The notes: a model not told the origin generated them from the letters alone. Positions 44,271-54,875 are shown, counted from the stretch's first letter. The stretch is 64,000 nt of DNA from an uncultured Bacteroidota bacterium (GCA_903887415.1 CAISPO010000020.1:1-64000); one strand, 5' to 3'. Numbers and translations are program-made.

Positions 44271-45812
44271 ATGGGCACAGGTATTGTTGACGGAGAGACC
44301 GGTTTGTATCGGAAAATGATAGAGGAAATTCAGGACTATGCCATAATACTGCTGGATAAAGATGGGTTTATCAGGAATTGGAATAAAGGAGCGCAGAAAA
44401 TTAAGTTATATACTGAAAAAGATATTTTAGGCAAGCACTTCAGTATATTCTATTTGCCGGAGGACATTCAGAGTAATTTGCCTCAAAAATTATTGAACGA
44501 AGCCACAGAGAGCGGAAGGGCTGCCCATGAAGGGTGGCGAAAAAGAAAGGATGACTCCAAGTTCTGGGGAAGTGTCACCATCACTGCACTGCATGACGAT
44601 GAAAACAACGTTATTGGTTTTTGCAAAGTGACGCGCGACCTGACAGACAAGAAAATTTCAGATGATCGCTTAAGAATGAGCGAGGAGCGGTATCACCAGA
44701 TGATCTCAGAAGTACAGGATTACGCCATCATACTGCTGAGCCCGGAAGGAGTTATCGAAAACTGGAATGCCGGGGCCGAGGCTATAAAGGGCTATAAAAG
44801 CAGTGAGGTGATCGGGAAAAAATTTGAGTTGTTCTACACTAAAGAAGACCGGGAAAATGGCTTGCCGGGCCGGCTGCTGAATGAGGCGAAAGATAATGGC
44901 AAAGCAACCCAGGAAGGGTGGCGGGTACGAAAGGATGGGTCCAGGTTTTGGGGAACAATTGTAATTACTGCTTTACACGGTAAGGATGGTAAGATCATTG
45001 GATTCTCAAAAGTAACCCGCGATCTTACGCACCAAAAAGCAGCGGAACAAAAACTTGCAGCTTACACCGAGGAACTTGAAATACAAAACAGCGAGCTGCA
45101 GCAATTTGCCTATGTGGCTTCTCATGATCTCCAGGAGCCGCTCCGAAAGATCCAGACATTTGCTGAGCTGATACAGGAGCATTATGATGACAAGGAGTTT
45201 GTAAAAAGGTATTTTCAGAAATTAGATTCATCAGCCAGGCGCATGGCAGAATTGGTGAAGTCGCTATTGAATTACAGCCGCCTCTCCAGGGACAAAGAAG
45301 AAAAAGACAGTAGTATCACCGAAGTAAACCTGGGCGATGTACTGAATGAAGTAAAACAGGATTTTGAGCTGTTGATCGAAGACAAAAAAGCGGTTATTAA
45401 TTGCGGGCCGCTGCCGGTGGTAACCGGTAACCAAATGCAGCTCGGGCAACTATTCTCTAACCTTATCAGCAATTCTTTAAAATTTTCCAATGTAGCTCCG
45501 GTAATTAACATAGACTCCCGGATAGTAAAAAAAGAGCAAATTGAAAATGCCCCTAAAACGCTTAGTGCTCACAGATACCATCTCATTACTTTTGAGGATA
45601 ACGGAATTGGATTTGAAGAACAATACAGCAAAATAATTTTTTCTCTGTTCCAACGATTACAACGGAAGCAGGATTATGCTGGCACAGGTATTGGGCTGGC
45701 ATTATGTAAGAAAATTGCAGAAAACCACGATGGCTTAATATTTGCCACCAGCGGTTTAGATAAGGGCGCAACATTTCATGTGTACCTGCCCGTAATGGAG
45801 GGGGCCGGTTAA
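44271..45812 (+). CDS. Two-PAS sensor histidine kinase
   Basis: 513 aa from the ATG at 44271 (a TTG at 44262 would add three residues). Two tandem, closely similar PAS domains (each beginning IQDYAIILL... or VQDYAIILL..., with KDGSRFWGTIVITALH-type ends) imply internal duplication. Then a coiled linker, the H box with phospho-His in VASHDLQEPL (residue 285) and an ATPase domain (FSNLISNSLKFSN, DNGIGF, GTGIGLALC). No membrane span: a cytoplasmic sensor, perhaps binding a cofactor or small ligand in the PAS cores. Confidence 0.93.
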   Translation: MGTGIVDGETGLYRKMIEEIQDYAIILLDKDGFIRNWNKGAQKIKLYTEKDILGKHFSIFYLPEDIQSNLPQKLLNEATESGRAAHEGWRKRKDDSKFWGSVTITALHDDENNVIGFCKVTRDLTDKKISDDRLRMSEERYHQMISEVQDYAIILLSPEGVIENWNAGAEAIKGYKSSEVIGKKFELFYTKEDRENGLPGRLLNEAKDNGKATQEGWRVRKDGSRFWGTIVITALHGKDGKIIGFSKVTRDLTHQKAAEQKLAAYTEELEIQNSELQQFAYVASHDLQEPLRKIQTFAELIQEHYDDKEFVKRYFQKLDSSARRMAELVKSLLNYSRLSRDKEEKDSSITEVNLGDVLNEVKQDFELLIEDKKAVINCGPLPVVTGNQMQLGQLFSNLISNSLKFSNVAPVINIDSRIVKKEQIENAPKTLSAHRYHLITFEDNGIGFEEQYSKIIFSLFQRLQRKQDYAGTGIGLALCKKIAENHDGLIFATSGLDKGATFHVYLPVMEGAG

Positions 45813-45835
45813 CGGCAACTACGGCAATGCAGCGG

Positions 45836-47374
45836 TCAATGTGAGCGTGGCTGGTCGTTTTCTTCAGCCACCCATATCAGGTGTTCCAGTTCCTTACGTG
45901 TGATAAGAGTTGCCCGGTATATTTTTTCTGAGGGCGCCCATGTTTTACCATCTTTACTGCGCGTCTCTGGCAGGGCGCTCCAGAGAATTTTCTTAGCGCG
46001 GTTCACGATCAGCAGCTTGGCATAGTCAGAGCCCATACAAATGAAAAATGAACTATCCGGCAGTTCTGTAGCTATACCTCCAGAGTAAAAACCTCTTTTG
46101 CATCCGTCTGTACTGCATTCATATTCCCATACGGTCTCCAGTACGTTTGTATCCTTGGCTGGTTCACGCATCAGCAAAATGGAAGGAGGCTTGCTTATGC
46201 CATGGCAATAATTATTGTTGAAAAAATAAAGATCCCCTTCTTTCGACCGCCTGATGCTGTGCTGGTTACAAAACAGGTCATTGCCTTTTGGCGCTACCCC
46301 CTTTTTATAGATCTCACCATAGTTCCTCAGCACCTTGCCGCTCGGGTATTGTATCGTTATTATCCGGCTCAGGTTACGATAGCTGGCATAGATCATTTTA
46401 TTTTTCTCGTCAAAATAAAATGCGTTCATATGGACCTCATACCGGCGGCTTATATCGCCGGGCAAGTAGTTTATATAATCGGACTCCATAAGATGCTGAG
46501 CCCCCCGCCATAGCCATACCACCTTGCCTTTTTCATCAAACTCTATAATGGTGCTGTACCGTCCCCTGTTTTTCGCGTTGGGCGCATCAACAAATGCCGA
46601 GCCTTCAGAACCGGTGTATCTGTTATGCTTTGTGGTATCGGGAACGGTAACAAAATAGCTGCTGTCTTCAGTCTTGACCCTGCTGTACCAAACAAAATCT
46701 GTGCCCAATACCATGTAATGGCCATTTGCCAGCCGAGTAAATTCATGATGATGAAATCCTGTGCCTGTATCGTTGTTATAAGCCGGTGTCTCCCATAATT
46801 TTTTCCCATTGTAGTCCATTTCATACCCGGTTATGTCTTCGAGATAGGTAATGGTGCCTTGTGGTGTAACTTTTATATCGCCTACACCCATTGAATCAGG
46901 CATATACCATACCGGGTTGCCATTCATATCATAGATCACGCCGGCACCGTCTATACATGCGTAGGCATCTTTGTAAGACGTTGCCGGCTGAAGGATATTA
47001 AGGCGCATTTTTGTTGTGTCAACTGCAGACCTCCGCCCAGTACTAAAGTGGTACAGGTCACTTTTTTTTACACCATCCCTTTTGCTATCATAAACAACCC
47101 GCCAGGTATAACGGCTTGCAAAAGCAGGAACTTCTGCTATTATTTTACTTGTTTTACTATTAGGCGAGAGGATAATATTTTTATTAAAAGAATCTTCGGT
47201 AAGGTAATTCCCGGCTGCAATTTCAACCTGGTAACTATTACGGCCATCGCCGGGAGGAAACGAAAAACCAATAATGCGATAGTTGAGGGTGCTGTTTTCC
47301 TTCGGAAAAACCTGCCCCCTGAGATGAAATGAAACAATAAATAAAATGACTGTAATTGGTAGTTTTTGCAACAT
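45836..47374 (-). CDS. Arylsulfotransferase (ASST) family protein
   Basis: 512 aa from the ATG at 47374. Signal peptide (about 1-20), an N-terminal Ig-like beta domain (about 30-115) and a six-bladed propeller-type ASST domain. Histidines expected at the active site of PAPS-independent arylsulfate sulfotransferases appear in GFHHHEF, EVHMNAF and NQHSIRR. The enzyme moves sulfate between phenolic compounds in the periplasm or outside; the natural substrate here is unknown. Single gene. Confidence 0.8.
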   Translation of the reverse strand: MLQKLPITVILFIVSFHLRGQVFPKENSTLNYRIIGFSFPPGDGRNSYQVEIAAGNYLTEDSFNKNIILSPNSKTSKIIAEVPAFASRYTWRVVYDSKRDGVKKSDLYHFSTGRRSAVDTTKMRLNILQPATSYKDAYACIDGAGVIYDMNGNPVWYMPDSMGVGDIKVTPQGTITYLEDITGYEMDYNGKKLWETPAYNNDTGTGFHHHEFTRLANGHYMVLGTDFVWYSRVKTEDSSYFVTVPDTTKHNRYTGSEGSAFVDAPNAKNRGRYSTIIEFDEKGKVVWLWRGAQHLMESDYINYLPGDISRRYEVHMNAFYFDEKNKMIYASYRNLSRIITIQYPSGKVLRNYGEIYKKGVAPKGNDLFCNQHSIRRSKEGDLYFFNNNYCHGISKPPSILLMREPAKDTNVLETVWEYECSTDGCKRGFYSGGIATELPDSSFFICMGSDYAKLLIVNRAKKILWSALPETRSKDGKTWAPSEKIYRATLITRKELEHLIWVAEENDQPRSH

Positions 47375-47383
47375 AGAACGCAC

Positions 47384-48052
47384 TAAATATTAAAAAATAT
47401 TTATTTATAGCACACACAGCGTTTGGGTAATTTTTATAAAGACCGGAAATAAGATAAAAGGTTTAAATCAGAAAGCTATTTCACTGGCCATCGAAGAGGA
47501 TAAATTGTATTTATAGATATTCCCACTCGAAATAAAAAAACGCATTTCCCTCATACAAATAAAACGAAACTTTCAAGGCAAAACAAATACGAAAACTAGG
47601 CAAAAGGGGTTATTTATTAGGGCATGATTATTCTATAAATAATCAATATCATAGATCATTGTTTACCAACCATTTTTTCATTTGTCGATTTTTAACTTAA
47701 AAAAATATTTGTGTATAAAATGTTTGCCTTTCTCTTGTCATTTCTCGCTTTTAAAGTTGATTGTGCGTATGTCGTTTGCAGAGCATATGCGCAAAAATAC
47801 TAGAACGCAAGCCATATCACTCTTCGCTCCGTTTTCTTCGCGCTTCACATTTTTGAAGGGTTGTAATTCAAAATCATCGCATAGATAAAGCACTGCGGAA
47901 GAAGCCCAAAAGGGCTTCAATATGATAGCCACCGGTGAAGCCGGTGGTAAAATGAGCCATAAAAAAAAGCCCAACATACTTGAGCTTTGTAACGAAATGA
48001 TGCCACCATCCAGGTACGGGTGGCTACACCAGGGTAAGCGTCCTCTGCGCAT
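47384..48052. other. 670-base non-coding stretch rich in palindromes
   Basis: No gene supported. It holds a GAAGCCC-AAAA-GGGCTTC stem (47901-47918) and a CCACCGG-TGAAG-CCGGTGG stem (47929-47947) about ten bases apart, a GCCACC/GGGTGGC pair near 48003-48024, and a relative (47804-47850) of the repeats at 49457 and 50082. The left 400 bases are AT-rich and featureless. Confidence 0.55.
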
Positions 48053-48418
48053 TTAATAAAAGAATTGCTCGCAGATGATCTTACCGTCTTGTACTTCAAA
48101 CACGGCTATTTCTTCCAGGTTCACACGGGGCCTGCCTATAAAAGTGACATCCCTGCCCATGGCCACACTAAAGAACTTCCCACCTACAACCGGCTCACTG
48201 CATGTCTGGCTGTGGATGGCCGCTATCAGTTTCCGCCTTGCTGCTCCTTTGGCTATTATCGCATCCATACCCCTGGTAAGCGTAGGGATTCCCATAGCTG
48301 CCGCATGTTCCGGCTCTTTGTTTACAATGTCTTGGCTATAAAGCTCATTCAGTATTTCCATCCATTTCTGTTGTTTGGCTAGTTCGTAATACCGGGTGGC
48401 TACTTGTTGTGTTGTCAT
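48053..48418 (-). CDS. SnoaL-like / NTF2-family protein
   Basis: 121 aa from the ATG at 48418 (MTTQQVATRYYELAKQQKW). A cone-shaped alpha+beta barrel family that includes SnoaL polyketide cyclases and many uncharacterised proteins. The family helix and strands are visible (WMEILNELYSQDIVNKEPE; EEIAVFEVQDGKIICEQFFY). Transcribed divergently from an AraC regulator that probably controls it. Confidence 0.8.
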   Translation of the reverse strand: MTTQQVATRYYELAKQQKWMEILNELYSQDIVNKEPEHAAAMGIPTLTRGMDAIIAKGAARRKLIAAIHSQTCSEPVVGGKFFSVAMGRDVTFIGRPRVNLEEIAVFEVQDGKIICEQFFY

Positions 48419-48504
48419 AATTTCAGTTTTAATGATTTTAGATATTGAGTTTGTTTCAACAAAATTAGGCAGATGCCTTACACTAATAGTATCAAAAAGT
48501 ACAT

Positions 48505-48512
48505 TAAATTTG
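48505..48512 (+). promoter_or_regulatory. -7 box for the AraC regulator
   Basis: TAAATTTG, 23 bases before the ATG at 48536. A second -7 box, TAATTTTG on the minus strand at 48460-48467, would serve the divergent SnoaL gene. Confidence 0.4.
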
Positions 48513-48535
48513 CCCAATCGTATTTATTTTCCACC

Positions 48536-49456
48536 ATGGATGCATTAAGCGACGTTTTGGATAGTTTGAAGTTGAAGGCTGTTGTGTATCAGAAGATCTG
48601 CTTCTCAGCGCCCTGGGGCATAGCGATTGCTCAGGATCAGTATTCGCAATTCTGGCGGCTTTTGAAAGGTACCTGCTATGTCAGCATACCTGGTGAAGAG
48701 TTGATAAGGATGCATGAAGGCGACTTTGTCTTTGTGCCTAATGGGGCGGCACACCGTATTCTCGGGCATCCCAATAATGCATCCGTACCTGCATCCAGGT
48801 ATGTTGCCGCATTACAATGCGGGCAACCCTTATTCCAGGGCGCCGACGAGGAAACTTTGTTGATCGGCGGGCATTTTGAGTTCTCTTCATCGGTGCATCA
48901 CCCCTTTTTGCGATCGTTGCCAAAGGCTATCAGGATAAATGGTGCCCAAAATGAGATAAGGTTTTGGCTGGAACAAGCCGCGTCATTTATGAATGATGAA
49001 CTGAGCTCTGCCAGACCGGGGAGCCAGGTAATTCTTGGCAAGTTGGCAGAAGTTGTTATTATCCTGATTATACGGGCTTATATCGAAGAAGGAGATTTAG
49101 CCCGGGGTTTTCTCCGGGCATTTAAAGACCCAAGAATCAGCGCTTCTTTAAATAGTATGCATGCGACTCCGGAAAGGGAATGGACATTAGAACAGCTCGC
49201 TGCGGTTGCGGGAATGTCGCGGTCCCTGTACTGCAAAGAGTTTAAAAGGTTGCTGGGCGAAACGCCATTGGCTTACCTCACCAACTGGCGCATTCAGAAG
49301 TCTAAAGAATTTTTATTGGCAAACAAAGAAAACATCTGTGAGATAGCCGAAAAAGTGGGCTACCAGTCCGAAGCAGCGTTCAACAGGCTGTTTAAATCAA
49401 AAGTAGGAGAAACGCCGGCTAGTTATAGGAGAAAGGCACTTGGCCAGACAAAATAG
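48536..49456 (+). CDS. AraC-family regulator with cupin sensor domain
   Basis: 306 aa from the ATG at 48536 (MDALSDVLDSLKLKAVVYQK). The N-terminal cupin_6-type domain (GDFVFVPNGAAHRI, then a GGHFEF strand) likely binds a small ligand. The C-terminal AraC DNA-binding domain is complete (TLEQLAAVAGMSRSLYCKEF... NICEIAEKVGYQSEAAFNRLFKSKVG). It lies divergent from the SnoaL-like gene, which is its likely target, along with its own promoter. Confidence 0.9.
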   Translation: MDALSDVLDSLKLKAVVYQKICFSAPWGIAIAQDQYSQFWRLLKGTCYVSIPGEELIRMHEGDFVFVPNGAAHRILGHPNNASVPASRYVAALQCGQPLFQGADEETLLIGGHFEFSSSVHHPFLRSLPKAIRINGAQNEIRFWLEQAASFMNDELSSARPGSQVILGKLAEVVIILIIRAYIEEGDLARGFLRAFKDPRISASLNSMHATPEREWTLEQLAAVAGMSRSLYCKEFKRLLGETPLAYLTNWRIQKSKEFLLANKENICEIAEKVGYQSEAAFNRLFKSKVGETPASYRRKALGQTK

Positions 49457-49505
49457 AAAAAAGCGAAAGCCACATCGCTCTTCGCTCTGTTTCGTTCGCT
49501 CTTAT
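49457..49505. repeat. GCGAAAG...TTCGCTCTT repeat, copy A
   Basis: Starts directly after the AraC stop. Its 41-base core differs at three positions from the copy at 50082-50132. Short complementary ends (AAGCGAA, TTCGCTCTT) allow a hairpin. Confidence 0.6.
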
Positions 49506-49543
49506 TTTAATGTCGGGAAGACCAGGGCTTTAGGAATATCAAC

Positions 49544-50035
49544 CTAGTGTTCATTCGCATCGCCTGCTATAGCCGCCTCTATCGTGGCGATGTCGATCTT
49601 TTTCATTTCCATCATTGCTTTAAACGCGCGTTTGGCAGTAAGGCTATCTTTACTCGTTGTAGCATCCAACAGCACACGGGGAGTAATTTGCCACGACAAT
49701 CACCATTTATCTTTACACCAGCCACACTGACTTTCTGCTCCATTATTATTTACAATAGCTTCCCAATACCTATCGGTTTCAGCCTGGTCTTCCGTAATTA
49801 TTTGAAACGAAAATGCCTCGCTGTGCCGGAAGGCAGGGCCGCCATTCAGGCCAAGACATGCTACTCCCAATACCGTGAATTCAACTGTTAGTACATCGCC
49901 TTCTTTTCCGTCCGGATAGTTAGCAGGAGCCCGGTGGATAGCGGTGATCTTACTATTCGGGAATGTCTGCGCATAAAAGCTTGCCGCTTCCTCCGCATTA
50001 CCGTTGTACCAAAGACAAATTACATTCTGAGCCAT
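49544..50035 (-). pseudogene. PhnB-like VOC protein gene with an internal stop
   Basis: The frame from 50035 reads MAQNVICLWYNGNAEEAASF... GWCKDKW and then meets TGA at 49700-49702, but continues in the same frame LSWQITPRVLLDATTSKDS... to GDANEH (TAG 49544-49546). The rejoined 163-aa product has the full length and the conserved C-terminal WxITPRVL segment of PhnB-type VOC proteins, where the stop position is normally Gly (GGA to TGA). Hence a nonsense mutation. Flanked by two copies of the same repeat. Confidence 0.75.
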
Positions 50036-50081
50036 TTAGATCTCTTTTTTAGCGTGCTATACAAAAATAAGTTTTTAGACA

Positions 50082-50132
50082 AAAAAAGCGAAAGTCACAT
50101 CGCTCTCCGCTCTGTTTCTTTCGCTCTTCATT
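50082..50132. repeat. GCGAAAG...TTCGCTCTT repeat, copy B
   Basis: Near-identical to 49457-49505 and in the same orientation. The two copies flank the VOC pseudogene; a weaker copy is at 47804-47850. Confidence 0.6.
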
Positions 50133-50230
50133 TGGTGCATAACCGGGTTACCTTTTTAGCATTTTGCGTATAAACATTTGGAAAGAATTTTTCAACGCTC
50201 TGCGTCTCCCGTTTCACAAATCAATAAGCC

Positions 50231-50530
50231 ATGAAAACAAAAATAATAGGCCGCGTATGCCTGATGATATGCGCATCGCTGTACCTTGCCTCTTGTGATA
50301 TGGATATGGGTGTAGATGTTTCTTTGAAGAACCAACAAAAGGATACGGTTTATGTTTCAATGAATCTGATCGATAAGTCTTTTCACTTTGCAGACAGGGA
50401 AATATTTCACAAAGCCCATTGGAATGATTCGCGGCAGGCCTATATTTTACCGCCTGATAGTACTCTTATCCTATTCACCGGGATAAATGGTGTTGATACT
50501 TCGGATATACCTTTTGATGCTCTACTATAA
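50231..50530 (+). CDS. Putative lipoprotein, probably truncated at its 3' end
   Basis: 99 aa with a lipobox signal (MICASLYLASC). The mature part has no known domain. The last codons and stop (near 50525) fall where the cusB fragment on the other strand also ends abruptly, so the C terminus was probably replaced when the cus fragment was joined here. Confidence 0.5.
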   Translation: MKTKIIGRVCLMICASLYLASCDMDMGVDVSLKNQQKDTVYVSMNLIDKSFHFADREIFHKAHWNDSRQAYILPPDSTLILFTGINGVDTSDIPFDALL

Positions 50531-51090
50531 GTTGTAATCGCATTTATAGGTTTCCCTGATCTTACGACGGTTTGTATCTGACCTGTGTTCATACCTAACA
50601 GCCGAAGCCTTTCTTTGGCGGCATTAATAAGCGATACGTTAGCCGGATCATTCTTTAACAGGAATAAAAGGTTTTCCTCGTTAGTAAGTAATTCGGGGCT
50701 ATAAACGTCCATTACCTTCTGTCCGATACTTATTTTTTGATACCTGTAGGTCAGGTACAACTTTTCAATTCTACCTGTTGCCCATGAGGAAATGACACCG
50801 GTTTGGCGGGTATCATAAGCAATCGAACCAATCGCGGTAACGACGGGACTTACTTCATATGACTTTGTAGTAATTGCCGGTATGGATGAAATGACAAATT
50901 CATTCGTTGGTCTTAATAATGACGATAAATTTAAACTGGCTGTATCACCCCTAACAATAGGTGACATATCCATTCCATTCATTTCTTTATCCTCGGCGCT
51001 TTCCTTTTTTGACTGCTGGCAGCCCAATAACAGGATAACCGTTAAACCAGTGAGCAGATTTATGAAAAGCAATTTAGAAGTCCATTTCAT
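50440..51090 (-). pseudogene. cusB-like efflux adaptor, 3' truncated
   Basis: 216 aa frame. Lipoprotein signal (LLLGCQQSKK), a Met-containing N-terminal stretch (EMNGMDMSPI) and the start of a CusB/HlyD adaptor (TRQTGVISSWATGRIEKLYL with GQKVMDVYSPELLTNEENL). Homology stops at about TTYS (50528); the remaining codons belong to other sequence. The lipoyl, barrel and C-terminal domains are missing, so it is not functional. Eight bases downstream of the TolC gene of the same Cus-type operon. Confidence 0.75.
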
Positions 51091-51097
51091 CGATAAC

Positions 51098-52357
51098 TTA
51101 TTTTATTTCCAACAATTTCTCCAACTCGATTTGAATAATTAGTAATTGATGCAATTGATCTAAGTATTCAAGTTGTGTCATATTCAACGTTTCCCATGCA
51201 TCAAAAAGCATAAATAATTCTTCTGTGTTTTGCTCATACCCTAACTGCATGGTTTGATAATTTTTCTTTAAGGCAGGGATTATCTTGTTTTCATATAATC
51301 CGACCTGTTTTTTCTTAGCGTCAAAATCAGCAAGCATTGCCCCGGTCATACCCTGCGCTTCATTTATTATCATTGCTTTTTGCTGATTAAGTGATTCCGA
51401 TTTCCATTTGTAGCTTTCTATGTTTGCGTTGTACATTTTGGACGACCACGGAGCCAACGGAATCCTAACCATGCCCATTAATGAAAACATCATTGGATTA
51501 TCTCCGAATGCAACTCCGTTATCATACTTTATTCCAAATTCAGGTTTTAGTTTTGTTCGTTCCAGGTTAATTTTCAAGTTATTGAGTTGTATATTATCTT
51601 CAATCGCTCTAATATCGCTACGTGCATTTGAAAAAGTTGCGCTGTCTAAGGATATTTCTGAGTAGTCGTGGATCATGTAAAAAGAATCAATTTCAAAAGA
51701 TAGCTTTTTGTCTCTGTTCATAAGCATATTAAGCAAAATTCGCTTCTGACTTATTTCACTCCCCAGCATTATACTCATACTCTCTACATTGCCGAGCGAT
51801 GCTTTTACTTTATAATAAGCGCTGATCTTTCCCAAGCCATTCTTGTATCTCAACTCTGCGCTTTCCATCATGAAGTTGAGTAGTTTTTCATCTTGCGCAA
51901 GAATTGTTAGTTTCCGTTTATCAATCATCCACTCATAATAATTCTTCTTTGCATCAGCAAACAAATCATTTAGCGTATGATTCTTCCTTTCCTTTTCAAG
52001 GGATGACATTGCCAGCATGTATCTTGATTGCGCATCCAGATTGCTTTTATTAGGAAACATCTGTTGTATGGAAAACATAAATTGCCCCATGCCTGGTGAT
52101 CCCATGCCATCCCCTCTCCACATTTTAGTATTATAAGGGGTCATAAAAAATCCTGCGCCAACCTCAGGAGGCATCCAACTTTTTGCGCCATAAGCGGCTT
52201 CGTCCATTGAGCGTATTTCAGCATCATACATTTTCAGACCGGGGTTATTCGATCTGATCTTATTCAAAATACTATCCAGACTTAGCACCTGTGCCTGGCT
52301 ATAAAAGCCAGAGCATAAGATGGTCAATATCCATATCGTTTTATTCATGCGCATCAT
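51098..52357 (-). CDS. TolC-family protein of a Cus-type operon
   Basis: 419 aa, full length. Signal peptide (about 1-23, ending in YSQAQ) and two TolC-type repeats. The protein is rich in Met near residues 70-95 (GDGMGSPGMGQFMF), common in copper/silver efflux channels. Lies between the damaged cusA and cusB, so it is an orphan. Visibly more AT-rich than the RND operon at 5-11 kb, which fits acquisition from elsewhere. Confidence 0.85.
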   Translation of the reverse strand: MMRMNKTIWILTILCSGFYSQAQVLSLDSILNKIRSNNPGLKMYDAEIRSMDEAAYGAKSWMPPEVGAGFFMTPYNTKMWRGDGMGSPGMGQFMFSIQQMFPNKSNLDAQSRYMLAMSSLEKERKNHTLNDLFADAKKNYYEWMIDKRKLTILAQDEKLLNFMMESAELRYKNGLGKISAYYKVKASLGNVESMSIMLGSEISQKRILLNMLMNRDKKLSFEIDSFYMIHDYSEISLDSATFSNARSDIRAIEDNIQLNNLKINLERTKLKPEFGIKYDNGVAFGDNPMMFSLMGMVRIPLAPWSSKMYNANIESYKWKSESLNQQKAMIINEAQGMTGAMLADFDAKKKQVGLYENKIIPALKKNYQTMQLGYEQNTEELFMLFDAWETLNMTQLEYLDQLHQLLIIQIELEKLLEIK

Positions 52358-52405
52358 TTGTACGGAAATGTTTTCATTCTATTCAGTTTTCACTTTTACA
52401 ATTCT

Positions 52406-54875
52406 TTAGTGTTTGGTTTCCATCACTTCTATTTTTCCATGTTTTTTTAATTCATGTTCTTTATTCATCAAAAATATTAAGGGGGGTAACCAGTAGAATA
52501 AATGTAGATGAAGTGATTACGCCACCTATCATTGGTAAAACAATGGGTATCATTACGTCACTTCCCACACCGGTGCTCCATAGAATAGGAATTAAACCGA
52601 ATAAAGACACACATACCGTCATCAACTTTGGCCTTAATCTTTTAGCTGCTCCCGCAATTACATATTCCTTCAAGTCATCTCTGGTAATCGTGTCGCCCGA
52701 ATTTCCTTTTTTTGCCACCAACTGCTGCATTGCATCATTCAGGTAAATAACCATTACGATATTTGTTTCCACCGCTAATCCAAATAATGCTATGAAGCCA
52801 ACGGCGACAGCAATCGAAATATTTACCCCCCAGAAATAGATCATAAAAGCACCACCAATGAGTGCGAAGGGTAGGGAGATAAGGCTGAAGAATGCTTCAC
52901 GGAAAGAATGGAATGCAAAATACATCAGAACAAAAATTATAGCCACCACCACAGGCAGTATCATTTTTAATGTTTTTTCGCCGCGAATCAGGTTTTCATA
53001 ATTGCCACTCCAATTCAGGTAGTAACCTTTGGGCATTTTCTTGATCAGTGCGTTTAGCTTTTGCTGCGCGTCTTCTACCGTGCTGGCAAGGTCTCGTTCC
53101 CTCACATTAAAAAGAACAGAGCCTTTTAGCATCGCATTTTCCGAATTGATCATTGGTGGCCCTTCTGTGATTTTTATATCAGTAACTGCCGAAAGTGGTA
53201 TCGGGCCGAAGCCCATAGTTTGCACCTGTAGTCTCTTAACCGACTCAAGATTGTCACGGAAACTTTGGGCAAAACGCATATTTACTGAAAAGCGTTGGCG
53301 TCCTTCAACGGTAGTTGTAAGCGGCATTCCCCCCAGAGCGCTTTCTACAACTGTATTTACATCATCAACGCTCAATCCGTACCGGCTGATTTCATCCCTT
53401 TTAACCGCTATATCAATATATTTTCCGCCGGTAATGGGTTCCACATACAGGTCTTTAATTCCCTTGGTTCCTTCAAGGGCCTTTTTTATCAGTTGAGAGA
53501 ACGCATATATCGTATCCAAATTTTGGCCGAACACCTTAATGCCAACATCTGTCCGTATCCCCGTAGAAAGCATATTGATTCGATTAATGATTGGTTGCGT
53601 CCAGCCATTTATTACGCCAGGGATCTGGAGCATTTTGTTCAAATTATTAATGATACTGTCTTCCGTAAACCCTTTCCTCCACTCACTTTTTGGTTTTAGC
53701 ATAACAATAGTTTCCACCATGCTGATGGGCGAATTGTCGGTTGCGGTATTTGCTCTTCCTACTTTGCCCAAAACGTTCTTCACCTCGGGAAATGACGCTA
53801 TGATTTTATCCTGTACCTGCAATAGACGTTTAGCCTCAGAGTTCGAAATATCAGGCAGCATTACAGGCATAAATAAAAGAGAACCTTCATCAAGCGGTGG
53901 CATAAACTCACGCCCAAGGCTCATTACCAAAGGAATGCCGACAACAAGCGCCGATATATTTACGACAAGCGTTATCCATCTTCTTTTGATACACGCCCTG
54001 ATAACAGGTTCATATATCCTTTCCAGTACACGATTCACAGGGTTAACATGCTCCGGTAAAAATCTTCCTTTCATAAAAAACGAAATGATAACAGGTGCCA
54101 GAGTTACTACCAGTATTGCATCGACCGCCATAATGAAGGTTTTAGTAAACGCAAGGGGATGAAATAATTTACCCTCCTGACCCGTTAACAGAAACACTGG
54201 CAAAAAAGAGGCAATAATAATTAAGGTCGAAAAGAATACCCCTCTTGATACTTGTATACAGGATGCCTTTATCAGTTTCATTCTGATATCTTCCGGTATT
54301 TTCCGATAAGAAGCTTTCTTGACACCCGATCCTTGTTTTGACTTGTTTAGAAAATTCATAATCTAAATATTTTCGGGTTCATCACTGTTTTGCCATTCTG
54401 ATAGCCTGCGATAAGCGTTTTCCGACATAATTATTCCATTATCAACAATTACCCCGATTGCTATGGCAATACCGGTCAACGACATTAGATTGGAGGACAG
54501 GCCAAATGCATTCAGTAGAATAAAACTGATGGCAAGCGTAATAGGAATTTGTATAATAATGCTGACTGCACTACGCCAGTGAAAAAGAAAAACAAGCACA
54601 ACGAGGGAAACTACAATCATCTCTTCTTTAAGTTTTCCAGTTACCGTTTTAATGGCAGCTTCTATCAGTGCGCTTCTGTCATAAGCGGTTTTAAATGTTA
54701 CACCTTCCGGCAAACCTTTTTCGACCTCTTTCATTTTTATTTTTACAGCTTTAATTACATTGTCTGCATTCTCTCCATATCGCATCACTACAATTCCACC
54801 CACTACTTCTCCAGTTCCATTTTCATCAAATATTCCACAGATATCCAGCAGACGAACACTGATAGGTGTGTTCAG
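52406..54875 (-). pseudogene. cusA/czcA-type heavy-metal RND pump, decayed
   Basis: About 820 codons of the roughly 1040 of a CusA-type permease. Three lesions: (1) the first 200-odd residues are missing, with homology starting at GIFDENGTGEVVGG; (2) an in-frame TAG at 54363-54365 after SDEPENI; (3) a one-base insertion in a run of six C (52481-52486), so the frame ends NIFDE instead of continuing in the next frame as LIFLMNKEHELKKH to a stop at 52406. Recognisable parts include GIAIAIGVIVDNGIIMSENA and GREFMPPLDEGSLLFMP. Confidence 0.85.
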
